Shown piece by piece: positions 1 to 12,700 of a stretch of 64,000 bases of DNA. The DNA lies in NCBI GenBank assembly GCA_036571765.1, contig BROE01000016.1:15276384-15340383 (forward strand), given 5' to 3'. The DNA is from Plecoglossus altivelis (taxonomy: Eukaryota > Chordata > Actinopteri > Osmeriformes > Plecoglossidae). The translations under genes and the position numbers were made by a program. Under the pieces are notes generated by a model, which saw nothing but the letters and a program-made list of their open reading frames with translations, made no database searches and was not told the origin of the DNA. Position 1 is the first letter of the stretch. Each line of letters starts with the position of its first letter.

Positions 1-388
1 GATAGATTTCACACTGCTCGTTCAGTTAGCATGAGTCATATTAGCTTTAACAAGTGGACAACCTCGGGGAGGAAGACACCTTCAACTATCACCTCTCTGC
101 CACATAAATCTCTGTGGTTGATTCAACACGTACTCAATGTTAGTCTTCAGTCATATAGGGCTTGTGCTGTGGCTTGTGCTGTGGAATGTGTAGCCTGTTG
201 ACCTAGAACTCAGAGTATAGACAGAGATTCTATGAGAAACAAAGGCAGTGGTGTTCTCAGCATAGCCAACGACCTTGATGTTGTTTCCCTTCCAGTTGCT
301 AGATGTTTATTTATTTGTATTACCACGACTAATACAGTCAAGAGATGTGTACATTTTCACATGACTTTCACATGTTGTGTATTCTCAG

Positions 389-569
389 AGGAGGCTGATG
401 GAGCACAGCTAAACATGGCCCTGAGGCAGAAGCTTCGCGACTTGCCGGCTGACAACCACAAGTTCCTGTCCTACCTCATCCACTTCCTGTCTAGGGTGGC
501 CTCTCACAGCCAGACCAATCACATGCCAGTGGAGAACCTTGCTACAGTCTTTGGACCCTGTATATTCCA
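389..569 (+). CDS. fam13c: fam13c exon: RhoGAP domain core
   Basis: Follows acceptor ttctcag and ends at donor cca|gtgagt. It encodes the late helices of a RhoGAP fold: LRDLPADNHKFLSYLIHFL, then NLATVFGPCIF, the family hallmark. The catalytic arginine finger would lie in an upstream exon outside the window. The exon ends with two bases of a His codon completed by the next exon. Confidence 0.9.
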
Positions 570-825
570 GTGAGTCATTGTTGCTAGTCAACCCACTTAT
601 CTCTTAAGACCTGCTTGGAGACACCCAGCAGGGCCGTATCAGGCCATTAAACTAGGACAAACTATAAAGATAGACGTTTGTGCGTGTAACACCTAGCGAG
701 AACTGCCACACTTTCGCTCTTATCGGATGCAGTGTCATCATCCCTATACAATCCCTTAGCACTTTAGCTCAGGATAACATTAGTGAGACGTTTTCATGAG
801 GTCTTTAGTGCTGACTTTGACAGTC

Positions 826-856
<31 letters not shown>

Positions 857-1396
857 GGGGGGTGGAGGGTTGGCAGTGTTTAGGAAGTGGGTGCGGTGTA
901 CTTGGACAGGGCTGTACTGCTCAGGCGGATGGAAGCGATTTTCTACAGCTTCCCCTGAGTTTACACAACGCCGCTGTCTAAGTAAACAAACACGACCTCC
1001 CAAAGGTCCAGCTGGAGATAGTCGTCTCTGTCCCTGTCCTTGCTACGCTCCGGCCCCGACTGTGGAAAGACTTATTTAAACCCCCTCAACACCCCCGCTG
1101 ACTCCCAACCCTCTGGCCTCCCCCATGCTGGAAATAAGCAGGGAATGTATGGCCAGCAGAATTAGTTGTTGTCGAGGTGTACGTTTTAGCGAGCGAAAAC
1201 AACAGCTGATGGAAGGGGTGACGGAGAACACGCTGTGAACAGACAAACGGTCTGAAGACTCTGTATGCGGATGTTGGAAGTGTTGGAGAGTTGGAAGCGG
1301 AGGAGAGAGGGGGAGAGGGAGAAAGAGGGAAACAAGGATTGCGAAAGTTTGTCTGGTGGTGAGTGAGAGACACTGAACCACAGTGAGAGGGAGAGA

Positions 1397-1444
<48 letters not shown>

Positions 1445-4400
1445 TGGAGAGAGAGGGAGAGAGAGAGAAGGAGAGAGAGAAGAAGAGAGAGAGGGAGAGA
1501 GAGTAGCAGCTGCTACAAGGGCGCTCCTGTGCCAGCACCCTGTAAGCCCTTATCCTCTCCCTCTTCCCAAAAACACACAGTCACACGTGCCCAGCCTGCA
1601 TCCCCTAGTTAAGACCCTGCCTTCTCCATACATAACACGCACTCCCCTTAACACGAGACAGGGGTTTTTTTTAACCTCTCCCAGACCTGTCATCCAAAGG
1701 TCCTGTACTCTGTGTTCCATGTCCATCTTTCCACTGACACGCACATGACATTCCCCTGGCTGTGGTAATGCAAGCTCCGACAGCCCTCGTCTGGTCCTCT
1801 GACCTCCGTCACATTCAGACCAGCCACAAACAAACTATTAATATCCATATGTTTCCCCAGACCCCCTTTAGTTTAGCTGTAGGACAGGTTCGAGCCTTTC
1901 AGAGAGGTCATGGAGGGTTAACCATGTTTGCTGGAATGTAAGGCAGTGTTTGGTGGTTAAGTCGGCTGGCTACATTGTTTTGAGGAAAGATAGGTCACTA
2001 ACTTGCTTGGACATTTTGACACTCTGTTACGACATTTGTAACCTGCACTACAACCTTCTCACCACTAGGGGGAACTCTAAAGATACATAATATACATTCA
2101 ACAAGCACATTAAAGGGTTTAAATGCTGTATAGAAACCATCTCAGACTTTCTGTCTTTGCCATGTGGATTCCAGAGTGACTTCGTCACAGAGTGGTTTAT
2201 TCGGTGGACGCTGACTAACCTTCCCTAAGTTTAGCTTCCCTCTCTGTCTTCATCAGGGAGGGACCAGGGTGGGTTTGCCTGTGTCTGAGTCCCCCTGTGT
2301 GTGTCTGTGCCCTGGCTGCAGCATCCCCGCTGGCCCCCTGATGCTGGAGGAGCAGAGCGTGTGTAACGCCCTCCTGCTGCACCTGCTCCGACACCAGGCC
2401 GTCCTCCTTGACCCCCCCCCGGAGCCCCTGCAACCGCCCCCCGCTCCCCCCGCCTGGTGCCCCACCCCCTCGCCCCCTCCGCCGCCGCTCTCTGCTCTGT
2501 CCCTTCCTCAGGTAAGATGCCTTTTCGTCCCTCCTTATCCTTCAAGTCTAACTTTTGCTCTTCCTTTCAAACTTGGCAAAGGAGATTCCTCACGCCACCC
2601 TCCAGTACGCTGACGGAGCGGTTTTACGAGATTATCACTAAGCTCTTTAAAGAAAGAAAGTGCAATTTAGTATTCCGTCTGCGCAGACTGTAAATGACCA
2701 AATTCCATTTAGAAAGGAGTTCTAGAATCCGAGCGGTGACCTGACCGTGACCCCTCTCCTGAACTCTATTCAGCCAGTCAAACAGCAGACCACCGACATC
2801 TCTGTGTCCATGACTGAACTGGTCTTGTGTCGCTCCTCCAGGCTGGTCTCTGCCCCTCAGAGGACAGTGTCTCTGGGCTGGAGGGTCTTCCCAGCCTGAA
2901 CACCACTGGAAGCAGCAGCACTGGCCACACCTGGACCCTCACCAACCTGCCCAGGTACGGACCCCAGACTGGGCTACGACACAGTCCTCCACTACCCCAG
3001 CAGCTTAGCAGAGCAGGGGCTTTTCAGACAAACATGAGGAGCAGCCTGTCTGCTGTAGGCTGCTGATTACCTGCAATTTCCAGTCTAAAAATAGCCTTGT
3101 TGACAATAAGTAGCTGTTGTGGCAGAGGTGGTGAGTTGGTGGTGAGTTCAGAGGCTGTGCTGTGTGTCCTGATTCTCCTCTGTATCTCTGCACCTCGTGT
3201 CCTGTGTGGGTTGCAAACTTTTACGACGTGTTGTTGATTACGGACAGAATGTGTCCTTCTACCGATAAAAATCTCGGGTTATGCAAGTCGATGATTGTGG
3301 TGCTTGTTTCTGCAGTATGTGCACAAAGAAGGTGGCTGCGTGTGTGTTTGTGTGTGTTTGTGCATGTGTTTGTGTGGGTGTGTGTGTGTGTGTGTTTGTG
3401 TAATCAAATAGAAGAAAAACATTCTGTTTGCAATGCAGTTAGTCTGCAGTTTGACCCCTTCGCCTGTCAAAAATCTGCCCATTGTATATTGACTCACCCT
3501 TGATGTCGATTACAGGAAATACCACAGAATTTCCTGGCCAACCCTCTCCCCTTTCACCTAGCGCAGTCGTGCAAAAATGTGAAGCCGCGAATCAGATGTG
3601 CTTCCCCTCAAGGCAGGGCTGCAGAGGGTGTGGGCTCAGACTGTGGCAGCGAGCACACAGCGTGGGTCCCTGTGCGTCCAGACAGGCTCCAGGCCTGTCC
3701 CTTCTACCCCTGCTGCTGCCAGAAGCCCTGAAACACCTCCACTGAATCAGCATAGCTTCTCACATCACACGTTCATGTTGTCAGACAGCAGCTCGCTCGC
3801 TCCTTCGCTCGCTCCTTCGCTCGCTCCCTTTACTAGTTGCAGCTATTCATTCGTTCTTCATCTCTGTAGCTTTGGAGGGAGCTGACTGTGATGGTCAAGA
3901 CAGGTGACAAGCTATTGAAACTGTCAGGTCAGTCCAGCGCATATGTTGGTCTAATGACAAACAGCTTTGGTGAGCTGCCATTGCAAGCTCTTCAGCCCAG
4001 TCACGCAATCTCTCCGTCCTCCGTATGAGTTTTTCAACCTTTCAAGACCAAACCAAAACATGTTTTCAACCTTTCCAAACTTTTTCCTCCACACACAACT
4101 GACACAAAATAGTTTCTTGTGTTTTTATTTGGAAACAAATCTAGTTGCCTTCTACCTTGCTCCATGGTTGCTTTGTAGACTTTTTTTTTTTAAATCTACA
4201 TTTGCTATGCGTGATGGCCAGGAAATGAACTGAGAATGTGTTGATTTGCAGCATTACTCTCCAGTGAACCATGAGGAACATACCTCCTCCTACGCTGCTG
4301 CCGGAATGAGCTGGAAAGATGAACAATGACAAATTGGTCCCTGAGATACATCAGAGTGTTTCAGCCATCTGTTCCTAAGTTATTTTCCACACTAAAACTT

Positions 4401-7400
4401 TGAGGCATCGCCCGTTACTAAGTCCAAAAAAGCCTTCTTGAAAATCTCTGGCTATTTTTGTGTCTCGAATGTGATTACCAAGTACTTGGCATGCAGTGAG
4501 AGCATCTCATTACCATGTTTGTTATTCCTTTCCGTCGGGACGGCACGTGATCGCGTGCGCACGTGATTGCGTGCGCACGTGACCTTGGTGAATCACGGCT
4601 GTGCACGCACAGTGTGTATACCTGCACCTTCGCAGCTCTGTGTGTGTGTGTGTGAGAGTTGAAGCCTCTAGGTTGTTTTGTACTAAAGTAAAGAGAAAAA
4701 GATACGGCATCTCTCATCTCTCTCTCCTCTCTCGCTCTCTCTCCTCTCTCGCTCTCTCTCATCTCTCTCTCCTCTCTCGCTCTCTCTCATCTCTCTCTCC
4801 TCTCTCGCTCTCTCTCATCACTCTGTTGTCTGTCTCTCTGGGTCAGTTGTTCTACACTGTAGTCTGTATGCTGACAAGACCAGACAGAGACTTTGTCCTC
4901 TTTGTAGTCCAGTGCTTTTGTGCCCTGTGGGTACATACACAGCAGGCCACACACAAATACACATGTGTATATATATATATACATACACACACACACATAT
5001 GCATACACACACACACATCACATTTCCTGACACAGGACAGTGTATTGTGGGTTGGTATCTGAGCCTGATTCTGTATCTGTGTCGTGGTGGCAGACTCTCT
5101 CCTGTCAACAGGGTGATGTCATCAGGGCTATGTGCTGTGTGCTCTCAGGTAGGGAGTGATGTCATCAGTGCTGTGTGCTCTCAGGTAGGGAGTGATGTCA
5201 TCAGGGCTGTGTGCTGTGTGATCTCAGGTTGGGAGTGAGGTCATCAGGGCTATGTACTGTGTGCTCTCAGGTAGGGAGTGATGTCACCGGGGCTATGTGC
5301 TGTGTGCTCTCAGGTAGGGAGTGATGTCATCAGTGCTGTGTGCTCTCAGGTAGGAAATGATGTCATCAGGGCTGTGTGCTGTGTGCTCTCAGGTAGGGAG
5401 TGAGGTCATCAGGGCTATGTGCTGTGTGCTCTCAGGTAGGGAGTGATGTCATCAGTGATGTGTGCTCTCAGGTAGGAAGTGATGTCATCAGGGCTATGTG
5501 CCGTGTGCTCTCAGGTAGGGAGTGATGTCATCAGGGCTATGTGCTGGGTGCTCTCAGGTAGGGAGTGATGTCATCAGGGCTATGTGCCGTGTGCTCTCAG
5601 GTAGGGAATGATGTCATCAGGGCTATGTGCTGTGTGCTCTCAGGTAGGGAGTGATGTCATCAGGGCTATGTGCTGTGTGCTCTCAGGTAAGGAGTGATGT
5701 CACCAAGGCTATGTGCTTTAACACCTCTCCCTGACGTTCAGTCCTCTATTCCAGTTGATGATCTCAAACAGCAGTTTCGGTAACTAGACCACACCAGCAG
5801 GCTCTGTAGCCAGTATCACACTGACTGCAGCTCTCTCTAGCCAGTATCACACTAACTGCAGCTCTCTCCAGCCAGTGTCACGCTGACTGCAGCTCTCTCC
5901 AGCCAGTATCACGCTGACTGCAGCTCTCTCTAGCCAGTATCACACTGACTGCAGCTCTCTCTAGCCAGTATCACACTGGAGCCCAGAAGGATCCCACGCT
6001 GGGGCCATGTGTCAGAGAGAGTCAGAGAGAGAGACCTTGAGAGAGAGCCAGAGAGAGAGAGTCAGAGAGAGAGCCAGAGACTGAGCCAGAGAGAGAGCCA
6101 GAGACTATCTTCACTTCACTCACTACTTTGTCACGTTTGGGTCTAATTATACCCAGGCTGTCTGGGTCTGTGTAGCGTTTGTGTGTGCGTGTGTGTCTGC
6201 TCTTGAGCCTCTCGATATGTGTGTGTGTGTGTAGAGAGCTGAGATTTATGGTCAGCCAGCCATGATATGACTTCAGTCCAGGTATATGTTCTTACTCTCC
6301 TGTCTCAGCTTGTTGTCTATGAAGCTGTGTCTGGCCTGTTCTCCTGCCGTCCCCTCGAGTGAGTCATGACTCAGATCAGATCGCTCTCATCTATGATATT
6401 GTCAGATGTCTTCTTACGAACGCTGTGGAACTCAGAGGAGCGTCTCTAGTACGGTGAGGGGGAGGAGCTAGGCTCCGTGACGCCATCGTTAGTCTTCTGA
6501 CACGGCCTGACCTACTTCCACCCCGGACCCAGTGCTCCTATTGGCCGCCCCAGAAAATGACCAATGGCCGTAACCTCGCATCCTGCGTCACACGTCCTTT
6601 CTGACTGTGTGTGTGTGCGTGTATGCGTGCGTGTGTGTGTGCGTACGTGCGTGTGTGTGTGTGCGCGTGCGTGCGTGCGTGTGTGTGTGTGTGTGTGTGA
6701 GTGCGAGCGTGTGTGTGTGCGTGTGTGTGGACGGCGTATTGTTAGCATTCTATTGCCGTGCCTCTCGGGGAAACTCTGGCTTTTCTGAAGATCAGTGTCT
6801 TCTCCTGCCACCCCCTCTCCTCCATCCTGGAGGAGCTCTGTCTGTCCCCCCCTCTGTCTAACACCACAAGCCCACATCAGATGCCTGCTACTCAGGCTCC
6901 TGAGCAGAGTGCGTGTCCTGCTCCTGCGTTCAGCCTCCTCGCTCATGTAGCCACGCGCTCCCAGTCTGACAAGAGTCCGTAGCAGCGGTGCATGTAGACG
7001 GCAGAGCGGCAGTCTGGTGCCAGATGTTCTCCTGTCTGCTGTGCTTCAGTCTCCCAGAGGGCCAGCCTGGAGCCACAGAGCTGTGCAAGTAAGATAAGAG
7101 CCTTTCCACCTAGTGAAGCTTTCAGGACGGAGTGGAGAGTTTAGCGTCTGTTAAAGGAACTGGGGGAGGGGGGCTCAAATACCTCCAAATGTTAGGCTAA
7201 TTTATCTTTGATTGTCGAAAATGTTGTTATTCATTTGACTAATTTGAACATTTATGTCCCCTGTAGTGGATGTTGATTTTGGGCCAGTAAGTTCCCAGTC
7301 ATGCTGCCTGTTTATTTAGTTTGATTCAGAGTCAATCCAGAGGTTTTGATGATGATGTCACACGTGAACGGCCTCAGGAACGACTCATTATTCAAGATGC

Positions 7401-7842
7401 ATGACTAAAACAAACAAGAACCTTTTAGTGATATTTATTATTCTTCAAATGTGTTCATTAGCCACACCCAAACACTTACAGAGACGCTAAGTAAACCTTT
7501 TAAAACCATTTAGTCTTGATGATTTTGACTCAGTAATATATAGCTCTTAAGCCTGTAATGTAAAGCATTTGTTTTGGCCTCATACTCCCTTCTCTGTCCC
7601 TTTCCCTCTACTCTGTTACTCCGCAGACCCGACCTCCTGGATCTGGGCTGTCAGAGCAGCGTTCGACGGCTGGTCTCAGATCAGATAGAAAGACGACGAG
7701 ATGGAGAGGCTGATTCTATGTCTCTCTGCTCCACTGATCTTGGAACAGTTTTCAAAGATGACTGTGAACTGGTGGGTATTGCAAATGTGTTTCTCTCTCT
7801 TTATCTCTCTCCTCTCTCTCTTTGTCTCTCTCTCTCTCTCTC

Positions 7843-7879
<37 letters not shown>

Positions 7880-9719
7880 AAGATTTCCAGAAACGAATGC
7901 AATTAACAGTGAATATTATGAAGTGAAACTGTCAAAGTGTACCTTCGCACCTGTAATTAGACAGGACATGTAGATGCTGCAGTTTTAAACATGAACAGTA
8001 CCAGAGTGCGGCATGAAAGATGTATTCGAAAGTGAAATGTAGACTGTCTTAATAGATCTGCTGTTCTTTAGGTGTCTGGGGATCTGAGTCAGCGACCGAG
8101 AGTCTGGCCAGAGAGCAGCCAGACCCAGATCCAGGACCAGGCCCAGATCCAGGACCAGGACCAGACCCCCCAGGCCCAGACCCAGGACCAGGCCCAGACC
8201 CCCCAGGACCAGGACCAGACCCCCCAGGACCAGGCCCAGGCCCAGACCCCCCAGGACCAGACCCCCCAGGCCCAGACCCAGGCTCAGGCCCCAGTCCACA
8301 GACAGCCCACAGAGAGGTGAGGGTCCACACCAGCAGTACACAGCCAGATCTGAAGGCTCTCATCTACCACACAGGGAAGAATCAGCAGAGATAGACCCAG
8401 TTTGAGTCCTTCTCTCTGCTTGGCTGTGTGTAGTTGTATGTACGTAGGTGTAGTTACGTGTAGTGTGTAGTTGTATGTTGCCAGTTGTGTGTAGTTGTGT
8501 AGTTGTGTGTAGTTGTGTGTAGTTGTGTGTTGTGGTACAGCGGTTAATCCTCTCCTCAGGCTCCAGCTCTCTGCTAGCTGTTTCTCAGCTTAGTAAGTAG
8601 GTTAGCAGAACACAGCAGAGCCTGCAGATACTGATCCAGTCTGAGTCTAGTCTGAGTCAAGTAACTCTGGTGCCTCCCTGGACAAGGCCCCTCCCCTCTC
8701 TGGTGCCTCCCTGGACAAGGCCCCCCTCTCTGGTGCCTCCCTGGACAAGCCTCCCCCCTCTCTGGTGCCTCCCTGGACAAGGCCCCCTCTCTGGTGCCTC
8801 CCTGAACAAGCCCCCCCCCCTCTCAGGTGCCTCCCTGGACAAGCCCACCCCCTCCCTGGTGCCTCCTTGGACAAGCCCCCCCTCCCCCCTCAGGTGCCTC
8901 CCTGGACAAGGCTCCCTCTCTCAGGTGCCTCCCTGGACAAGGCCCCCTCTCTCAGGTGCCTCCCTGGACAACACATCCACCCCCAGCAGGGTGGCCCGCC
9001 CGCCCCACAGCAGGCCTCCAGCAGACAGCTCCATAGATGTTATTAATGCAGGCAGACAATGTTGCCAATAGATATAGTAGCAGGCCACTAACAGTGGGAT
9101 CATTTAGATGGTATATAGGAGATGGCAGACCAGAGCTAGTATGAAATGTCAACGTGGTTACCAAGGATACTGGTTCTGGCTTTCTGAAGTATTATTAGGT
9201 AGAGGTTACAGGAAAGCGTCTAAGTAAAGGAGTCAGCTTGTTGACATGGTAACAGAAGGATACTGAGACTGACCTTGTGCGCTTGTTTTGGTCGTGTTTG
9301 CAGAGTGACATGCGAATGCTTGGAGGAAGAAGAGAAGTTCACAGATGCAGAGAAGGTAAAACCAAACAATGAAGACGTCTGGGGGGTGGGTCGTGAGTGC
9401 GTCACCAAGGCGACGGCAAGACAGCGTGGAGGTACAGCTCATTACAGAGATGATTAGGGCGATGCACACGTCTGCCTGGCCGGACACAAAACAAGCAGTG
9501 TGATTTGTGAACAATGGCTCCGAATGAACGCGTCTGTGGTTGAAGAGAAGTTTAAACGGCTGAATGATTGGCTAATTACGTTCCAGTCTGCAGGCAATGA
9601 TTTCTATTCAGATAGGGATCATTCTCATAATTAGCTCAATGCCTGCCTATTTCTCTTATCATTTGAAAGTTGGCTTTTTGCGAGTGTGTATTTGTGTTCG
9701 CATTAAGCGAGGGAGGGGG

Positions 9720-9756
<37 letters not shown>

Positions 9757-12700
9757 AGAGTTATAGTGTGGGTGAGGTGACTAATCATGTTTGTCTCTGC
9801 CTAGGAGCGAGGAGGAGGAGGAAGAGGAGAAGAAGATGGCCACAGCTTGTGTTGTGATGATGTGAGTGTGCTATCGACTCTCTGAATCCTGTCTGCTTCT
9901 CTTGTTGATCTCTCTGTGCGCTACAGAGCCAGGCTTTCAAAGCACGAGGAATGAAATCAACACCACTGTTGTGTCCTCTGTGTGGGGGCTGTGTGTGTGT
10001 GTGTGTGTGTGTGTGGAGCCCAGTTTCTCCTGCCTGTGTGTTACTGTTCAGCAGCCTCTCCCTTCTTCTACGACATCTCTGACGCACGCAGCCTTTTTTT
10101 ATGAATGAACAGCGAGACTATCAGGGAGGGGGCTTCAGCTGCAGCACATTTAGATGTCAGCGCCGACAGAGCAAAGCCAATGTTGCCCCCCTCCTCAGCC
10201 CCTCCTCAGCCCCTCCTCAGCCCCTCCTCAGCCCCTCCAGCCCAACCCAGCCCAACCCAGCCCATGTTTACACGTATAAAACCGCCTCGACATCAAAGCA
10301 GATTTTAGAGAGGCAGCTCCTTGCATAGCAGCTCCCCTTATCACTGCACACACACACAGAGCACACACACACACAGAACACACACACACACACACACACA
10401 CAGAGCATACACACACACACACACAGAGCATACGCACACACAGAGCATACACACAGAGCACACACACAGAGTGCACACACACAGGGCAGACACGCTTAGA
10501 GCACACACACACAGTGCACACACGCACAGCACACACACACACACACAGCACACATGCACAGCACACACACACAGCCTTAGTCTTCTGACCACCCGCTCTC
10601 CAGTCAAGACAAGCTAAGCCTCGACAACGTTGCCACGGAAACGCCTCCGTGCATGGTCTTCCAGTGCTTCCTGGCGTGCTGTGAATAATCCACGCCAGAG
10701 AGAGCGTCGGACAGGGAACGCCTCACAGCAACACTGACTCTGGATCGCTCTGAGGAATACAAGAATTTCCGAAGGGAATAACTTAAATCTTGGAAAGACT
10801 GTCGCTTCGACATCAGAGTCCAGACCTGAGGAGGGAGAGAAGCTCTGAGCCAAGCTCCAGATCCAGACCTGAGGAGGGAGAGAAGCTCTGAGCCAAGCTC
10901 CAGATCCAGACTTATTTCGGGCTAAAGTCGTGCGCCCCTCTCTCCCTCAACGCTGTAGCCACTGAGGTGTCTGACAAATGGCACCCCTCACCTCCTGATC
11001 AGAAGGAGCTCTGAGATCCAGGATCCCTCTGCATCTCCTTCTCCTGCCTAGTGAGGGAACGTCTCCCTGACCTCCTCCATCTCCTCCTGAGGACATGTTC
11101 TGCTTCTGTTTCCAGAGCCCCTCCCTGAAGCAGCAGGCCCTGGAAACTGAGGTGGGCCCCCTGCCTCTGGACGACCGACCCCCCAGAGAGGCCCCCGGTA
11201 CACGATCCTCGCCTGGCCCCTGTGTCAAAGACCCCCCGAGCCCGCCTGCTTCCTCCTTCCAACCCCTCCCTCCCCAGGACCAGATCATCACCCCTCCACA
11301 CACAGGTAAGAGGACTGATGTCCTCCTCTCCTCCTCTCTCCTTCTCCTCCTCTCCCCCTCTCTCCTTCTCCTCCTCTCCCCCTCTCTCCCTCTCTCCCTT
11401 TCTCCCTCTCCTCCTCTCTCCCTCTCGCCCACTCTCCCTCTCCTCCTCTTCCCCTCTCTCCATCTCCTCCTCTCCTCATCTCCTCCTCTCTCCCTCTGCT
11501 TCTCTCTCCCTCTGCTTCTCTCTCCCTCTCCTCCTCTTCCCCTCTCTCCATCTCCTCCTCTCTCCCTCTCCCCCAGCATCAAATCCATTCCCCTCACTCT
11601 CCTCAGTCCCACCAACCGTTTCACAGTAGTGCATGGGATTTTTTGGTTTGGTTTCTGATACTCACTCTGAATGTTGACTTGCATCTCTGCATCGTGAAAG
11701 CTGTGTTCTCTGTGTGTGGGTGTCTGTGTCGCAGCAGTCCAGATGATCAGTGACTGGGAGGCTGTGTGCACACAGTATACAGCACAGCACACTGCACAGC
11801 TACCCTGTGCAGCCCCGGTGCATGCTGTTGTTTTCACCGTTGTTTGGTTTTGAATGACAGGTGGTCAGCGACACAGCCTCGCTCTTGTTTGTTCAGACCT
11901 CTCTGTTGTAACTGTCTTCTCTCTGTTGTAACTGTCTTCTCTCTGTTGTAACTGTCTTCTCTCTGTCAATAAATGCCAACAGCAAATTGATTACACACAT
12001 TATATCAATTGTATCACATTGTCTCTGCCTCTCCTCCTCTCTCTCCTTTTCACTCCAGAAATCTCCCCAGTCCAGCATCTCTCCACTTCCACCTCTGAGG
12101 GGGGTGGTGGTACAGAGCCTCAGCCCCAGCCTCAGCCCCAGCCTCAGCCCCAGCCTCAGCCCCAGCGTTCCCCAGCCTCCAGCCCCCTGCTCCTGCGTAT
12201 CGCAGCAGGAGATTGCCCCCTGCCGTCTCCTCGGTGTTCCAGCCTGAGCTTGAGTCAGCGCTTCAACACAGACCCTGACTCAGCTCCCTCTCCCCCCTGT
12301 TCCCAGATCAGGATGTAAGCTGTGTGTAGAACTCTAAAGTCTTATAGTATACATGTATATATATATATATATAAGGTATGAATATTGGTGCTTTATATCA
12401 GGTTATACTTGGTTCTTAAGTATATACTAATTTGTAATATATACTAATACTTAATTATGTATAAGTATTTATTGATTAGGCAACCTAGTCTATTTCTGGA
12501 CTGTCAATACTTGCTTACGTGAGGACACAGTGACGTTGAGTGTTGTGTCCAGGGCTCGCTGCACTGGGCGGTCCATGCCAGCAGAGGGCGCTCACGAGGC
12601 ACTGTCAGTCACCATGCTGAACAGGCACATCCACCAGCTGAGGAGGAAGATCAGGCGTTTTGAGGAGCGCTTCGAACAGGAACGCCACTACAGGGTGAGA

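Larger units (their letters stand above)
2955..7626. other. fam13c intron, 4.7 kb, repeat-rich
   Basis: Besides the minisatellites at 5.1-6.1 kb it holds TG repeats at 3340-3400 and 6602-6732, a CT-rich array at 4715-4820, CA/TA repeats at 4950-5020 and a 16-bp E-box duplication at 4544-4581. The exons on either side join in frame directly. Confidence 0.6.

Noticed and set aside
11095..11115. ATG followed by MFCFCFQ, resembling the human FAM13C N-terminus MFSCFCF
   Set aside because: The bases are the pyrimidine tract and AG of the acceptor before the exon at 11116; the resemblance comes from TTC/TGC codons in a CT-rich tract. I cannot exclude an internal start, but exon phase with upstream exons is perfect.
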